Origin: Aequorivita antarctica
Lineage (GTDB): Bacteria > Bacteroidota > Bacteroidia > Flavobacteriales > Flavobacteriaceae
Assembly: GCF_007997155.1 (NCBI RefSeq)
Contig: NZ_VORT01000004.1
Coordinates: 62,001 to 126,000 of the forward strand
Length of the DNA stretch: 64,000 nucleotides
Reading direction: 5' to 3'
Of this stretch, positions 34,162 to 43,440 are shown piece by piece (position 1 is the stretch's first letter; each line of letters opens with the position of its first letter). The notes beneath the pieces were generated by a model that saw only the letters and a list, made by a program, of their open reading frames with translations, had not been told where the DNA came from and ran no database searches. A program made the position numbers and the translations under genes.

Positions 34162-34419
34162 TTACCTTCTAACTCCTGCCAAATTCTCCGAAATCAATTT
34201 GGATGTTATGGTAGGTGGATTTTTGCTGTCGTTTGCTGAAGGAGGGATATGAATGGCCAATTGTGTTAATTGGTCCATGGTATTTCCATCCTGATCTACT
34301 ACTACCTCAAAATAGTGATAGTTCACTACGTCCTTGTTAAAGATATCGTTATGACCAATCGTTTCTTTTTCAACTTTTAGTACCAATGCCTTAACAGATT
34401 CAAAGTTGGTGGCATTCAA
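34162..34419 (-). CDS. Possible gene fragment of unknown family
   Basis: An 85-residue frame with a TTG at 34419; no ATG or GTG is found upstream although the frame is open to a stop at 34483-34485, overlapping the end of the HYC_CC_PP gene. The open extension reads FKISTSQVKINLHNFVITPQ, and the body has HYFEVVVDQDGNTMD and TITSKLISENLAGVRR. It has coding character but no start or family, so it may be the 3' end of a gene whose 5' part was lost. Confidence 0.4.
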   Translation of the reverse strand: MNATNFESVKALVLKVEKETIGHNDIFNKDVVNYHYFEVVVDQDGNTMDQLTQLAIHIPPSANDSKNPPTITSKLISENLAGVRR

Positions 34420-34477
34420 GAATTGAGGCGTAATGACGAAGTTGTGCAGATTAATTTTAACCTGCGATGTAGAAATT

Positions 34478-34900
34478 TTAAATTAAGAAGGTCTCGTTGA
34501 GAATAATTATATCTGTAGATAGGAGAGGAGGCCTATAGGTTTGAAAAGAAATTACATTTTCCTCTAGTCCCTCAAAAAGATTAATATAGGTATAAAAGAA
34601 AGTATTGATGAAAACAAGATTCTCATTTTCTAATATGATATTGGATTTTTTGAAGGTATCATCTCCTTCTTTGACAATGGTTTGGTTGCTACAGCAATCT
34701 TTCTCTTGTAGGGTAGTGCATTGTTTGGAAGTATTATCTTTTTTATGAACTATGTCCTTACAAGATTCTGTTTTACCAAAAAAAGCTATATCCACCAATT
34801 CATTACAACAAAAGTGCATATCTACCGAAAAAGAAGAGGTAGAAAACAGTATGAAAACTGCTAAAAAGAAGGATAATATTCTAGTAAATAAAGGTTTCAC
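34478..34900 (-). CDS. HYC_CC_PP family exported protein (GTG start)
   Basis: A 140-residue exported protein starting with GTG at 34900. The signal peptide (about 1-27) is followed by VDMHFCCNELVDIAFFG, then EKDCCSN and near the C-terminus YRPPLL, the HYC, CC and PP landmarks of the family (HFC here). The cysteines and histidine probably bind copper. Paralogue of 35171-35587 on the other strand; the two face away from each other across a shared promoter region. Confidence 0.8.
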   Translation of the reverse strand: MKPLFTRILSFFLAVFILFSTSSFSVDMHFCCNELVDIAFFGKTESCKDIVHKKDNTSKQCTTLQEKDCCSNQTIVKEGDDTFKKSNIILENENLVFINTFFYTYINLFEGLEENVISFQTYRPPLLSTDIIILNETFLI

Positions 34901-35011
34901 GTTTTAAAGGTATGGAATTATATTAAACATTCAGTGTTTTTAAGTTTCCGAGTAATTTTCCAATTAATTAATTGTCAATAGTTTATGGTTTTTTTATAAT
35001 TTAAGTGCTTG

Positions 35012-35054
35012 CTAAGATAATTTTAAAGTTTCTTCAAGAATATGACTTTTGTCA
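35012..35054 (-). promoter_or_regulatory. Crp/Fnr-type promoter of the leftward HYC_CC_PP gene
   Basis: TGACTTTTGTCA (35043-35054), inside ATGAC-N4-GTCAT, is a TGA-N6-TCA palindrome. On the minus strand TATCTTAG (complement of 35012-35019) is a one-mismatch TAnnTTTG, centred 33 bp away, as at the four other sites. It predicts a start near 35005 and a leader of about 105 nt before the GTG at 34900. Confidence 0.4.
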
Positions 35055-35154
35055 TATTAATTTTATTTATCAAAAGTATAGAAGTGCTCCGAGAGAATTC
35101 TTATATTTCAAATCCAAAAAAATATTAAACGTTCACTGTGTTGTTTTTTTTATA

Positions 35155-35162
35155 TATATTTG
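35155..35162 (+). promoter_or_regulatory. -7 element immediately before the rightward HYC_CC_PP start
   Basis: TATATTTG (35155-35162) exactly matches TAnnTTTG and ends 8 bp before the ATG at 35171. A start of transcription 6-8 bp downstream would coincide with the ATG, so the message may be leaderless. No Shine-Dalgarno-like sequence is visible, which is usual in this phylum. Confidence 0.45.
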
Positions 35163-35170
35163 TGGCATTA

Positions 35171-35587
35171 ATGAAAAAGGTTCTCCATAAAATATTATCT
35201 TTTTGTATGGCACTTATAGTGCTATTATCAACTGTGTCTTTTACTGTTGCTAGCCATTATTGTGGCGATATTTTAGTGGATTCTTCCTTATTTGGACACG
35301 TTGAGACCTGCGGCATGGAGAAACAACAATCCAAGAATGATTGTAAAAGTGAAGTTCAGGATGATTCTTGCTGTTCAGATAAGCAAGTAGTTGTTGAAGG
35401 TCAGGATGACTTAAAAATATCTTTTAACACCTTAATTTTTGAGCAACAAGTCTTTGTTGCAAGTTTTTTCCATTCTTATATTAATCTCTTTGACACTCTA
35501 GATACGAACATCGTTTCTTTTAGAGATTATGCAGCTCCCTTTCTCATACGGGATATACAAAAGCTACACGAGACGTATTTAATTTGA
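35171..35587 (+). CDS. HYC_CC_PP family exported protein
   Basis: 138 residues from the ATG at 35171; an in-frame ATG at 35138 would add 11 residues upstream but lies before the -7 element, so the inner start is chosen. After the signal peptide (about 1-25) come SHYCGDILVDSSLFG, DSCCSDKQVVVEG and near the end YAAPFLIRDI. The family's PP is AP here. The protein is likely a periplasmic copper-binding factor. It leads the rightward copper region, 135 bp before the RND permease gene. Confidence 0.82.
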   Translation: MKKVLHKILSFCMALIVLLSTVSFTVASHYCGDILVDSSLFGHVETCGMEKQQSKNDCKSEVQDDSCCSDKQVVVEGQDDLKISFNTLIFEQQVFVASFFHSYINLFDTLDTNIVSFRDYAAPFLIRDIQKLHETYLI

Positions 35588-35722
35588 TTTTAAACAGTTT
35601 CCGATAAATATCGGGAAGATTTGCCCTATGGATACAACCATTTTGGGCTCATTTTGTTGTGTTTAATTTTCTGAGTTGATCAGAATGTTGCACCAAGTAT
35701 AACTGTTTAAAAATCAATACCA

Positions 35723-38700
35723 ATGCTAAATAAAAGCATAAAATTTCTCATAGAGAATAAACTTGTAGCTGTTTTACTACTTGTTTTATTTGTGGGTTGG
35801 GGTGTTATAAATGCCCCGTTTGAATGGAATACTGGCTCGTTTCCACGTAACCCTGTAGCTGTTGATGCCATCCCTGATATAGGCGAAAATCAACAAATTG
35901 TATTTACAAAATGGGATGGTCGTTCCCCACAAGATATTGAGGACCAAATTACCTATCCGTTGACTACATCGCTTCTAGGTATTCCGGGAGTTAAGACTAT
36001 ACGTAGTTCTTCTATGTTTGGCTTTTCTAGTATCTACATCATTTTTGAAGAAGATATTGAATTTTACTGGAGCCGAAGCCGTATTCTCGAAAAATTGAAT
36101 TCATTGCCATCCGGTTTACTTCCTGAAGGTGTTAACCCAGCTCTGGGACCAGATGCGACTGGTTTGGGACAAATTTATTGGTACACCCTTGAAGGTCGTG
36201 ATAAAGACGGAAATGTAACTGGTGGATGGGATTTACAGGAATTGCGAAGTATCCAAGATTTCTATGTGAAATACGCATTGTCTTCAGCAAGCGGTGTTTC
36301 TGAAGTAGCTTCTATTGGTGGCTATGTTTTGGAATACCAAGTAGATGTCAACCCAGAGTTGATGAAACAGTATAAGATTGGTTTAAACGAAGTAGTTAAA
36401 GCAGTTAAACAAAGTAATAAAGATGTAGGGGCGCAAACCCTAGAAATCAATCAAGCGGAATATCTTATACGGGGCTTGGGATATATTAAATCCATAGCTG
36501 ATCTTGAAAACGCTGTGGTTTCATCAGAAAATTTTACCTCAATACGGTTAAAGGACATTGCCAAAGTTTCTCATGGGCCTGCAACTAGAAGAGGGATTTT
36601 AGATAAAGAAGGAGCAGAAGTGGTTGGTGGTGTTGTGGTAGCACGCTATGGTGCAAACCCGATGGAGGTTATTAATAACGTCAAGGAGAAAATAAATGAA
36701 TTAAGTTCTGGTTTACCTTCTAAAACATTGAGTGATGGTAGAACGTCGCAGCTTACAGTTGTCCCCTTTTATGACAGAACAGAACTTATTCAAGAAACAT
36801 TGGGAACGCTGGACGAGGCGCTATCATTAGAGATCTTAATTACCATTTTCGTAATTGTCATAATGGTATTTAATTTAAGAGCTTCGGTTTTAATATCTGG
36901 TCTCTTGCCAGTAGCGGTATTAATGGTTTTTATTTCGATGAAGCTATTTAATGTAGATGCCAATATAGTTGCCTTATCTGGTATTGCAATTGCTATTGGT
37001 ACCATGGTAGATGTTGGTGTTATTCTCACTGAAAATATACTGCGGCATATCGATGAAAATGATGAGGACGTGCCAATGAACACCGTCGTTTATAATGCGA
37101 CTTCCGAGGTCTCTGGGGCTATATTGACGGCGGTAATGACTACAATTATAAGTTTCATTCCTGTATTCACAATGATTGGTGCTGAAGGTAAATTGTTTAG
37201 GCCATTGGCATTTACCAAAACTTCAGCCTTAACAGCATCCTTAATTGTGGCTTTATTTTTAATTCCACCGTTTGCAGCTTATTTGTTTAAAAAGCGCAAC
37301 ATAAAAACTTCCTTTAGTTATATGTTAAATGGGGCATTGGTCATTCTAGGTATTTTGGCAGTTGTTTTTGGATACCCCCTGGGATTAATATTAGTGGCAT
37401 TTGGTGTAGTAGGTATCCTCTCGCTAAAAGAAAAGATTACCCCTAAACGTGCTAATATCATTAACATATTTGTGTCTGCCTTTGCTATTATATTTTTATT
37501 GGCAGAATATTGGAGGCCATTGGGAGTAGACCGAAGCATCTTTATAAATTTTATTTTTGTCGGTCTTATTTGTTTTGGTCTTCTTGGAGTGTTTACACTT
37601 TTTAGAAATTATTATGTGCGAATTTTAAATTGGGCATTACGCAATAAACTGTTATTTCTTTCCGTACCTACTGTCATTATAATTTTAGGGGTGTTGATTA
37701 TGCGCGATACTGGTGAGGAATTTATGCCATCTCTTAATGAAGGTTCCTTTCTGTTGATGCCCACGTCTATGCCTCACGCTGGTGTTGAAGAGAATAAACG
37801 GGTATTGCAACAATTGGATATGGCGGTAGCTAGCCTCCCAGAGATTGAAACAGTCGTTGGTAAAGCCGGTCGTACAGAATCGGCATTAGATCCAGCACCT
37901 TTATCAATGTATGAAAACATAATTCAATACAAATCAGAATACAAACTAAACGACAAAAGGAAAAGACAGCGCTTTAAAGTAAATGAAGATGGATTATTTG
38001 TTCTCAAGGATGGAAGTTTGGTTACAAATCCAAATAACGAAATAGAGGATAACAATTCTAATTACGAAGCATCCAAAATTAAAAACCCGTTCTCTGTGAC
38101 TAATTCACAACTTATTCCAGATGATGATGGGGAATACTTTAGAAACTGGAGGCCAGAAATTAAATCCCCAGATGATATTTGGAAGGAAATTGTTAGGGTT
38201 ACAAAGCTTCCCGGAGTTACTTCAGCACCTAAGTTACAACCTATTGAAACACGATTAGTGATGTTGCAAACAGGAATGCGAGCACCAATGGGAATTAAGG
38301 TAAAAGGGCAGGATCTAAAAGAGATTGAAGCCTTTGGATTGCAATTGGAAGGCTTGTTGAAACAATCAGAAGGGGTTAAGAATGAAGCCGTATTTGCTGA
38401 TCGTATTGTAGGTAAACCCTATCTATTATTGGATATAGATAGAGACCGACTTGCCCGATATGGAATTACCGTAGAACAGGTGCAGCAAGTTATACAGGTG
38501 TCCGTGGGAGGGATGGTACTAACACAAACCGTGGAAGGAAGAGAGCGCTATGGTATCCGAGTGCGCTATCCAAGGGAGTTACGTGCCAATCCAAATGATC
38601 TGAATGACATTTATGTTCCTGTGGAAAATGGAAGTCCGGTTCCACTAAGTGAGCTTGTTACTATTAGATATGAGAAAGGGCCGCAAGTAATAAAGAGTGA

Positions 38701-39463
38701 GGACACTTTCCTAGTTGGGTACGTTCTTTTTGATAAAATTGATGGTTTTGCTGAAGTGGATGTAGTGGAAAATGCACAAGCTCTTATCCAAGGAAAAATC
38801 GATTCTGGAGAATTGATTGTGCCTAAAGGTATCAATTATAAGTTCACGGGGACGTATGAAAACCAGTTACGAGCAGAGAAAACCTTATCAGTTGTTGTGC
38901 CTTTAGCGTTGGCGATTATCTTCTTGATTTTGTATTTCCAATTCCGTTCGGTAGCTACATCCTTGATGGTTTTTACTGGAATTGCTGTTGCCTTTGCAGG
39001 TGGATTTTTAATGATTTGGTTTTATGGTCAGGATTGGTTCTTAAATTTTAACTTCTTTGGAGAAAATTTACGAGACCTGTTTCAAATGCACACCATCAAT
39101 TTAAGTGTTGCTGTTTGGGTTGGGTTTATTGCTCTGTTTGGTATTGCTACCGATGATGGTGTGGTAATGGCAACATACCTCACACAAACCTTTGATAGAA
39201 ATACACCAGAAACAAAACAGGAAATTAGAGCTTCTGTAGTGGAAGCAGGAGAAAAACGTATTCGCCCGTGTTTAATGACAACTGCAACTACAATTCTTGC
39301 TTTACTGCCTGTACTAACATCAACTGGTCGTGGTAGTGATATAATGATTCCAATGGCAATCCCTTCATTTGGTGGGATGTTAATTGCACTTGTAACCCTA
39401 TTTGTTGTACCAGTCTTATTTAGCTGGAAACAAGAATTTCAATTAAAAAGAGCTACAAAATGA
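35723..39463 (+). CDS. cusA: CusA/CzcA-type RND heavy-metal efflux permease (long form)
   Basis: A 1246-residue inner-membrane RND pump. N-terminal INAPFEWNTGSF, DAIPDIGENQ, then helix-4 proton path GIAIAIGTMVDVGVILTEN (acidic residue as in CusA) and the C-terminal FGIATDDGVVMATYLTQTF. It drives metal out using the proton gradient. At 1246 residues it is about 200 longer than E. coli CusA: about 100 extra residues with hydrophobic segments near 530-640 and a roughly 70-residue insertion before WRPEIKSPDDIWKEI. It overlaps the TolC gene by 4 bp. The adaptor partner is at 46752. Confidence 0.92.
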   Translation: MLNKSIKFLIENKLVAVLLLVLFVGWGVINAPFEWNTGSFPRNPVAVDAIPDIGENQQIVFTKWDGRSPQDIEDQITYPLTTSLLGIPGVKTIRSSSMFGFSSIYIIFEEDIEFYWSRSRILEKLNSLPSGLLPEGVNPALGPDATGLGQIYWYTLEGRDKDGNVTGGWDLQELRSIQDFYVKYALSSASGVSEVASIGGYVLEYQVDVNPELMKQYKIGLNEVVKAVKQSNKDVGAQTLEINQAEYLIRGLGYIKSIADLENAVVSSENFTSIRLKDIAKVSHGPATRRGILDKEGAEVVGGVVVARYGANPMEVINNVKEKINELSSGLPSKTLSDGRTSQLTVVPFYDRTELIQETLGTLDEALSLEILITIFVIVIMVFNLRASVLISGLLPVAVLMVFISMKLFNVDANIVALSGIAIAIGTMVDVGVILTENILRHIDENDEDVPMNTVVYNATSEVSGAILTAVMTTIISFIPVFTMIGAEGKLFRPLAFTKTSALTASLIVALFLIPPFAAYLFKKRNIKTSFSYMLNGALVILGILAVVFGYPLGLILVAFGVVGILSLKEKITPKRANIINIFVSAFAIIFLLAEYWRPLGVDRSIFINFIFVGLICFGLLGVFTLFRNYYVRILNWALRNKLLFLSVPTVIIILGVLIMRDTGEEFMPSLNEGSFLLMPTSMPHAGVEENKRVLQQLDMAVASLPEIETVVGKAGRTESALDPAPLSMYENIIQYKSEYKLNDKRKRQRFKVNEDGLFVLKDGSLVTNPNNEIEDNNSNYEASKIKNPFSVTNSQLIPDDDGEYFRNWRPEIKSPDDIWKEIVRVTKLPGVTSAPKLQPIETRLVMLQTGMRAPMGIKVKGQDLKEIEAFGLQLEGLLKQSEGVKNEAVFADRIVGKPYLLLDIDRDRLARYGITVEQVQQVIQVSVGGMVLTQTVEGRERYGIRVRYPRELRANPNDLNDIYVPVENGSPVPLSELVTIRYEKGPQVIKSEDTFLVGYVLFDKIDGFAEVDVVENAQALIQGKIDSGELIVPKGINYKFTGTYENQLRAEKTLSVVVPLALAIIFLILYFQFRSVATSLMVFTGIAVAFAGGFLMIWFYGQDWFLNFNFFGENLRDLFQMHTINLSVAVWVGFIALFGIATDDGVVMATYLTQTFDRNTPETKQEIRASVVEAGEKRIRPCLMTTATTILALLPVLTSTGRGSDIMIPMAIPSFGGMLIALVTLFVVPVLFSWKQEFQLKRATK

Positions 39464-40677
39464 GATATATAATTTTAATAGCACTTGGTTTTTTCGCTTT
39501 CGCGGAAGTAAATGCACAAGATTTAGCATCCTATATTCAGGAAGCTGAAAAGAACAATCCCGAAATTCAGGCTTTTGAACTTCGCTACAATATAGCGGAA
39601 GAAAAGGTAAATGAAGCTGATTGGATACCGAATACAGAAATTGGCGCAGGCTACTTTGTAAGTGAACCTGAAACCCGAACAGGAGCGCAACGTGCACGTT
39701 TTTCGGTAAAACAAATGTTGCCGTGGTTTGGAACCATATCAGCAAGGGAAAATTATGCCTCGTCAATGGCCGAAGCCCAATTTGTGGAAGTGACCATCGC
39801 AAAACGAAAGCTCGCGCTTTCTGTTTCCCAATTCTATTACCAGCTCTATGAAATTAGGGCAAAGCAGGAAGTACTTGATGAAAATATAGCACTCTTGCAA
39901 ACCTATGAACGCCTTGCACTCACTTCCTTGGAAGTAGGAAAGGCATCAGCTGTAGACGTGTTGCGTTTACAGATTAGGCAGAACGAATTACAACAGGAGA
40001 AAGACGTTTTGATTCAGCAAGACAAGGGCATACAAGCAGCCATAAACGGTTTGCTGAACAGGGAATACGATAAAGATGCGTTAGTGGTTTCTTCTTTGGA
40101 AATTCCAGAAGAGGACAATTTTTATAGTTACGAAGCCTTGTCTGTAAACCCAGAATTGCTCAAATATGATAAGCTTTACGAATCAGTCGTTCAATCGGAA
40201 CTTTTGAATCAACGGGAGGCCTTGCCAATGCTCGGTTTTGGATTGGATTATATACCCGTTTCTGAAAGAACGGATATGAGTCTAATTGACAATGGGAAAG
40301 ACATCGTGATGCCAATGGTTTCAATTACTATTCCCATTTTCAATAATCGGTATAAGTCAATTTCAAAACAAAATGAACTGCGTAAACAGGAAATAGAATT
40401 CCAAAAAGATGAGAGGTTGAATGTGCTAGTGGCTGAATTATCAAAGGCAATTTCTCAACGCAATCAGTCGCGAATTAAATTTAACACACAAGAGAAAAAC
40501 CTAAAACAAGCTGAAAATGCCGAAGAAATTCTCATTAAGAATTATGAAACAGGAACTATTAATTTCAACGACGTCCTAGACATTCAGGAATTGCAATTGA
40601 AGTTTCAAATGGGACAGATTGAGACAACAAAGCTTTATTATGTTCAAACCGCTCTTATTAATTATTTAACTAATTAA
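39460..40677 (+). CDS. cusC: TolC-family outer-membrane channel (CusC-like)
   Basis: The 405-residue protein has a signal peptide (1-19, ending VNAQ), then two OEP repeats with long coiled-coil helices (LASYIQEAEKNNPEIQAFEL; IAKRKLALSVSQFYYQLYEI; VVSSLEIPEEDNF; SITIPIFNNRYKSIS). This is the trimeric outer-membrane tunnel of RND systems. The start overlaps the pump gene stop (ATGA), so pump and channel are made together. The inner half has no metal-site motif. Confidence 0.9.
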   Translation: MRYIILIALGFFAFAEVNAQDLASYIQEAEKNNPEIQAFELRYNIAEEKVNEADWIPNTEIGAGYFVSEPETRTGAQRARFSVKQMLPWFGTISARENYASSMAEAQFVEVTIAKRKLALSVSQFYYQLYEIRAKQEVLDENIALLQTYERLALTSLEVGKASAVDVLRLQIRQNELQQEKDVLIQQDKGIQAAINGLLNREYDKDALVVSSLEIPEEDNFYSYEALSVNPELLKYDKLYESVVQSELLNQREALPMLGFGLDYIPVSERTDMSLIDNGKDIVMPMVSITIPIFNNRYKSISKQNELRKQEIEFQKDERLNVLVAELSKAISQRNQSRIKFNTQEKNLKQAENAEEILIKNYETGTINFNDVLDIQELQLKFQMGQIETTKLYYVQTALINYLTN

Positions 40678-40726
40678 TTATGAGTATAGTATAATAAATG
40701 AAACATAAATAAATAAAATTTTTAAA

Positions 40727-43093
40727 ATGAAAAATATACAGCTTATTATAATTCTTATCGTAACCAGTAGTCAGACACTTTTCGCACAGTCTGTGGAAGG
40801 CAACGTTGATAATTTACCGGTAAAGGAATATACCATTACTCTTCGTGAAGAAATGGTTAATAAAGCTGGTAAGGAAGTAAAGGGTATGACTGTAAATGGA
40901 ACAATTCCTGGCCCAATACTCGAATTTACTGAAGGCGAGTATGCGGTCATTTATGTGAAAAACGAAATGAGCGTTGAAACTTCGGTGCATTGGCACGGAA
41001 TTCTTTTACCGAATTTTAACGATGGCGTTCCTTATTTAACTACGCCACCCATAAAGGCAGGAACTACTTTTAAATATGAGTTTGCAATCAATCAAAATGG
41101 AACATATTGGTATCACTCGCACACAATGCTACAGGAACAAAGCGGTGTTTTTGGCTCAATTGTCATCCATCCAAAAGAAGAAAACTTGGATTACGATAAA
41201 GAATTGGTGTTGATGCTGTCTGACTGGACAAATGAAAAACCAATGAATGTGCTACGAAACCTTAAGCGAGGCAATGAGTGGTACCAAATGAAGAAAGGCA
41301 CATCTACACCTTTAAATCAAGTAATAGCAAGAGGTGCTTTTGGCGCACAATTAGATTTCTGGCGCCAACGTATGGAAGGTGCGGATATAGCAGATATTTA
41401 TTATCCTGCGTTTTTAGTGAATGGAAAAGAAGTAGCGGAATATCCTGAATTTCAACCGGGCGAAAAAATACGGTTACGGATTATCAACGGTGCTGCCTCT
41501 TCACAGTTTTGGATGACTTTTGGTGGGCAATCACCAACAATGGTTTCGGCTGACGGAAAGGACATTGTTCCTGTAAAACGAAGCAAAACCTTTATAGCCA
41601 TTGCAGAAACCTACGATTTTATTATTACAGTTCCCGAAAATGGCAAAATTGAGTTTCGATCAATGGCACAAGACGGTTCTGGTACTGCGTTGGCATACAT
41701 TGGTAATGGTAAAATTCTTCCTGCGGAAATTGTACCGAAACCTGACAAAATCCAAATGATGCAGAAAATGGCGAAAATGAAAATGAAAATGGGTGCGCAC
41801 GCTCTTAAATTTCAACCAGGTAAAGACGAACGTTTTGAAATGAAAGAGGAATATGGAATGCAGATGGATGATATGAAAAGGATGGAAATGGATGGTACTA
41901 TGAAAATGGATCATTCCAATATGAAAAAAGATAAGATGTCTGACGGTATGAAGATGGATTCTACAATGACACATATGGATCATAATAAAATGGAAAATAG
42001 TGATATGAAAATGGAAGAACCTGCAAAGTCTAAAACAATGGATATGAATGGTAAGGACTCAAACACTATGCAGGGAATGGATATGTTTTCAGAATATAAT
42101 TATGATTATTTGAAGTCCCCTGAAAAAACAACCTATGCGCCAGATATACCTGTAAATGAAATTTTATTGAACCTCACAGGGAATATGAGCCGATATATAT
42201 GGAGTATGAATGGGGTCCCGCTAGCCGAAACTGATAAGATAAAGATAAAAGGAAATCAAGTTACCCGAATCAAATTGAATAACCTAACAATGATGCACCA
42301 TCCAATGCATTTACACGGTCATTTTTTTAGAGTCATTAATAAAAATGGGGAATACTCGCCTTTGAAACATACCGTGAATGTTCCGCCAATGCAAGAAGTA
42401 ACTATTGAGTTTTATGGAGATGAATACGGAGACTGGTTTTTCCATTGTCATATTTTATATCATTTGGTGGGTGGTATGGCTAGGGTAATGAGCTACGATA
42501 CGCCTAGAGATACTAGAATGGAAGCATATCCTGTTTCAAAATTAATTCACGAAACAAATCAATGGTATTCGTGGGGAATGGTTGATGCTGCTTCTCATAT
42601 GACCGGTGCGACTTTAATGACGTCCAATATTAGAAACCAGTTTACGCTATCGGCGGAATACGGATGGAATGAAAACATTGAGGCGGAATTTACATACGAA
42701 CGCTATCTGCACGATTATTTCCGTGTTTTTGGTGGTGTGAATGTCGAAAATGAAGGAGAAAATAGTCTTGATGAGATTAGTACAACTGCAATAGCGGGAA
42801 TACGATACTTAACACCCTACCTGTTTAATCTGGATGTTCGTATGGATAGTAAGTTACGTCCACAAATTAGTTTGAGTCGTGCGATAACTATTTTTCCGAG
42901 AACTGTTGTTTTTGGAGTGTACGAGTATCAAGCAGACTTTGGATGGGTGGACGACTTACCACAAGATATTAATTTTAAAAAAGAAGTAGTCTGGAGTGCT
43001 GGAATTGAGTATTTCCTGTCGATTAATTTATCAATTATGGGTAGCTATGACAACCGTTTTGGTGCAGGTGGAGGACTATCGGCAAGATTTTAA
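40727..43093 (+). CDS. copA: CopA-type multicopper oxidase with CopB-like barrel
   Basis: 788 residues. Signal peptide 1-21; cupredoxin domains with VHWHG (88-91), WYHSH (128-132), later HPMHLHGHFF and the T1 site FFHCHILYHLVGGM (about 570). Met/His-rich region (about 340-460) with MKMDHSNM-type repeats. From about 610 to the end the sequence is beta-rich, EFTYERYLHDYFRVFGG to GGGLSARF, with the terminal F of outer-membrane barrels and CopB/PcoB-like character. A CopA-CopB fusion would tether Cu(I) oxidation to the outer membrane. It is the first of two such genes (see 50809). Confidence 0.85.
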   Translation: MKNIQLIIILIVTSSQTLFAQSVEGNVDNLPVKEYTITLREEMVNKAGKEVKGMTVNGTIPGPILEFTEGEYAVIYVKNEMSVETSVHWHGILLPNFNDGVPYLTTPPIKAGTTFKYEFAINQNGTYWYHSHTMLQEQSGVFGSIVIHPKEENLDYDKELVLMLSDWTNEKPMNVLRNLKRGNEWYQMKKGTSTPLNQVIARGAFGAQLDFWRQRMEGADIADIYYPAFLVNGKEVAEYPEFQPGEKIRLRIINGAASSQFWMTFGGQSPTMVSADGKDIVPVKRSKTFIAIAETYDFIITVPENGKIEFRSMAQDGSGTALAYIGNGKILPAEIVPKPDKIQMMQKMAKMKMKMGAHALKFQPGKDERFEMKEEYGMQMDDMKRMEMDGTMKMDHSNMKKDKMSDGMKMDSTMTHMDHNKMENSDMKMEEPAKSKTMDMNGKDSNTMQGMDMFSEYNYDYLKSPEKTTYAPDIPVNEILLNLTGNMSRYIWSMNGVPLAETDKIKIKGNQVTRIKLNNLTMMHHPMHLHGHFFRVINKNGEYSPLKHTVNVPPMQEVTIEFYGDEYGDWFFHCHILYHLVGGMARVMSYDTPRDTRMEAYPVSKLIHETNQWYSWGMVDAASHMTGATLMTSNIRNQFTLSAEYGWNENIEAEFTYERYLHDYFRVFGGVNVENEGENSLDEISTTAIAGIRYLTPYLFNLDVRMDSKLRPQISLSRAITIFPRTVVFGVYEYQADFGWVDDLPQDINFKKEVVWSAGIEYFLSINLSIMGSYDNRFGAGGGLSARF

Positions 43094-43110
43094 TAACTAA
43101 AAATAGAACT

Positions 43111-43305
43111 ATGGACTACAAATGGGATTTTATAATCGTTTTCGGTGTAATAATATTAGGCATTTTCATCTATGCAGGAAGAAAGAAAATAAAGAGTGCC
43201 AAGAGTTCAAAGGCTATGGATGTATTGAATAAAAGGTACGCACAAGGAGAAATAACCAAAGAGGAATATGATGAAATCAAGCAAAATATAAACTCAAATA
43301 AATAA
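43111..43305 (+). CDS. SHOCT-domain small membrane protein
   Basis: A 64-residue protein: one membrane helix (DFIIVFGVIILGIFIY, about 6-21), basic linker KKIKSAKSS, then SHOCT AMDVLNKRYAQGEITKEEYDEI. The only intact member on the plus strand. Situated 18 bp after the multicopper oxidase, probably on the same transcript. Confidence 0.85.
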   Translation: MDYKWDFIIVFGVIILGIFIYAGRKKIKSAKSSKAMDVLNKRYAQGEITKEEYDEIKQNINSNK

Positions 43306-43440
43306 GAATAAGAGACAATGCAGTAGTTTGAAAGACATATAACTAGAGTATAAGTAGATAATTAAGCGGTATAAACAGTTATTTCAATAGAGTAAACAAT
43401 GAATTTAAATCAAATATCAACAATTAAAATCAAAAACAAA

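Noticed and set aside
35138-35170. Upstream ATG of the HYC_CC_PP gene
   Set aside because: It precedes the -7 element at 35155-35162 and would put MLFFLYIFVAL before an already complete signal peptide; the ATG at 35171 is preferred.
35601-35614. Palindrome CCGATAAATATCGG as a Crp/Fnr box
   Set aside because: It lacks the TGA-N6-TCA core; it is more likely a short repeat or part of a transcript end between the HYC_CC_PP and pump genes.
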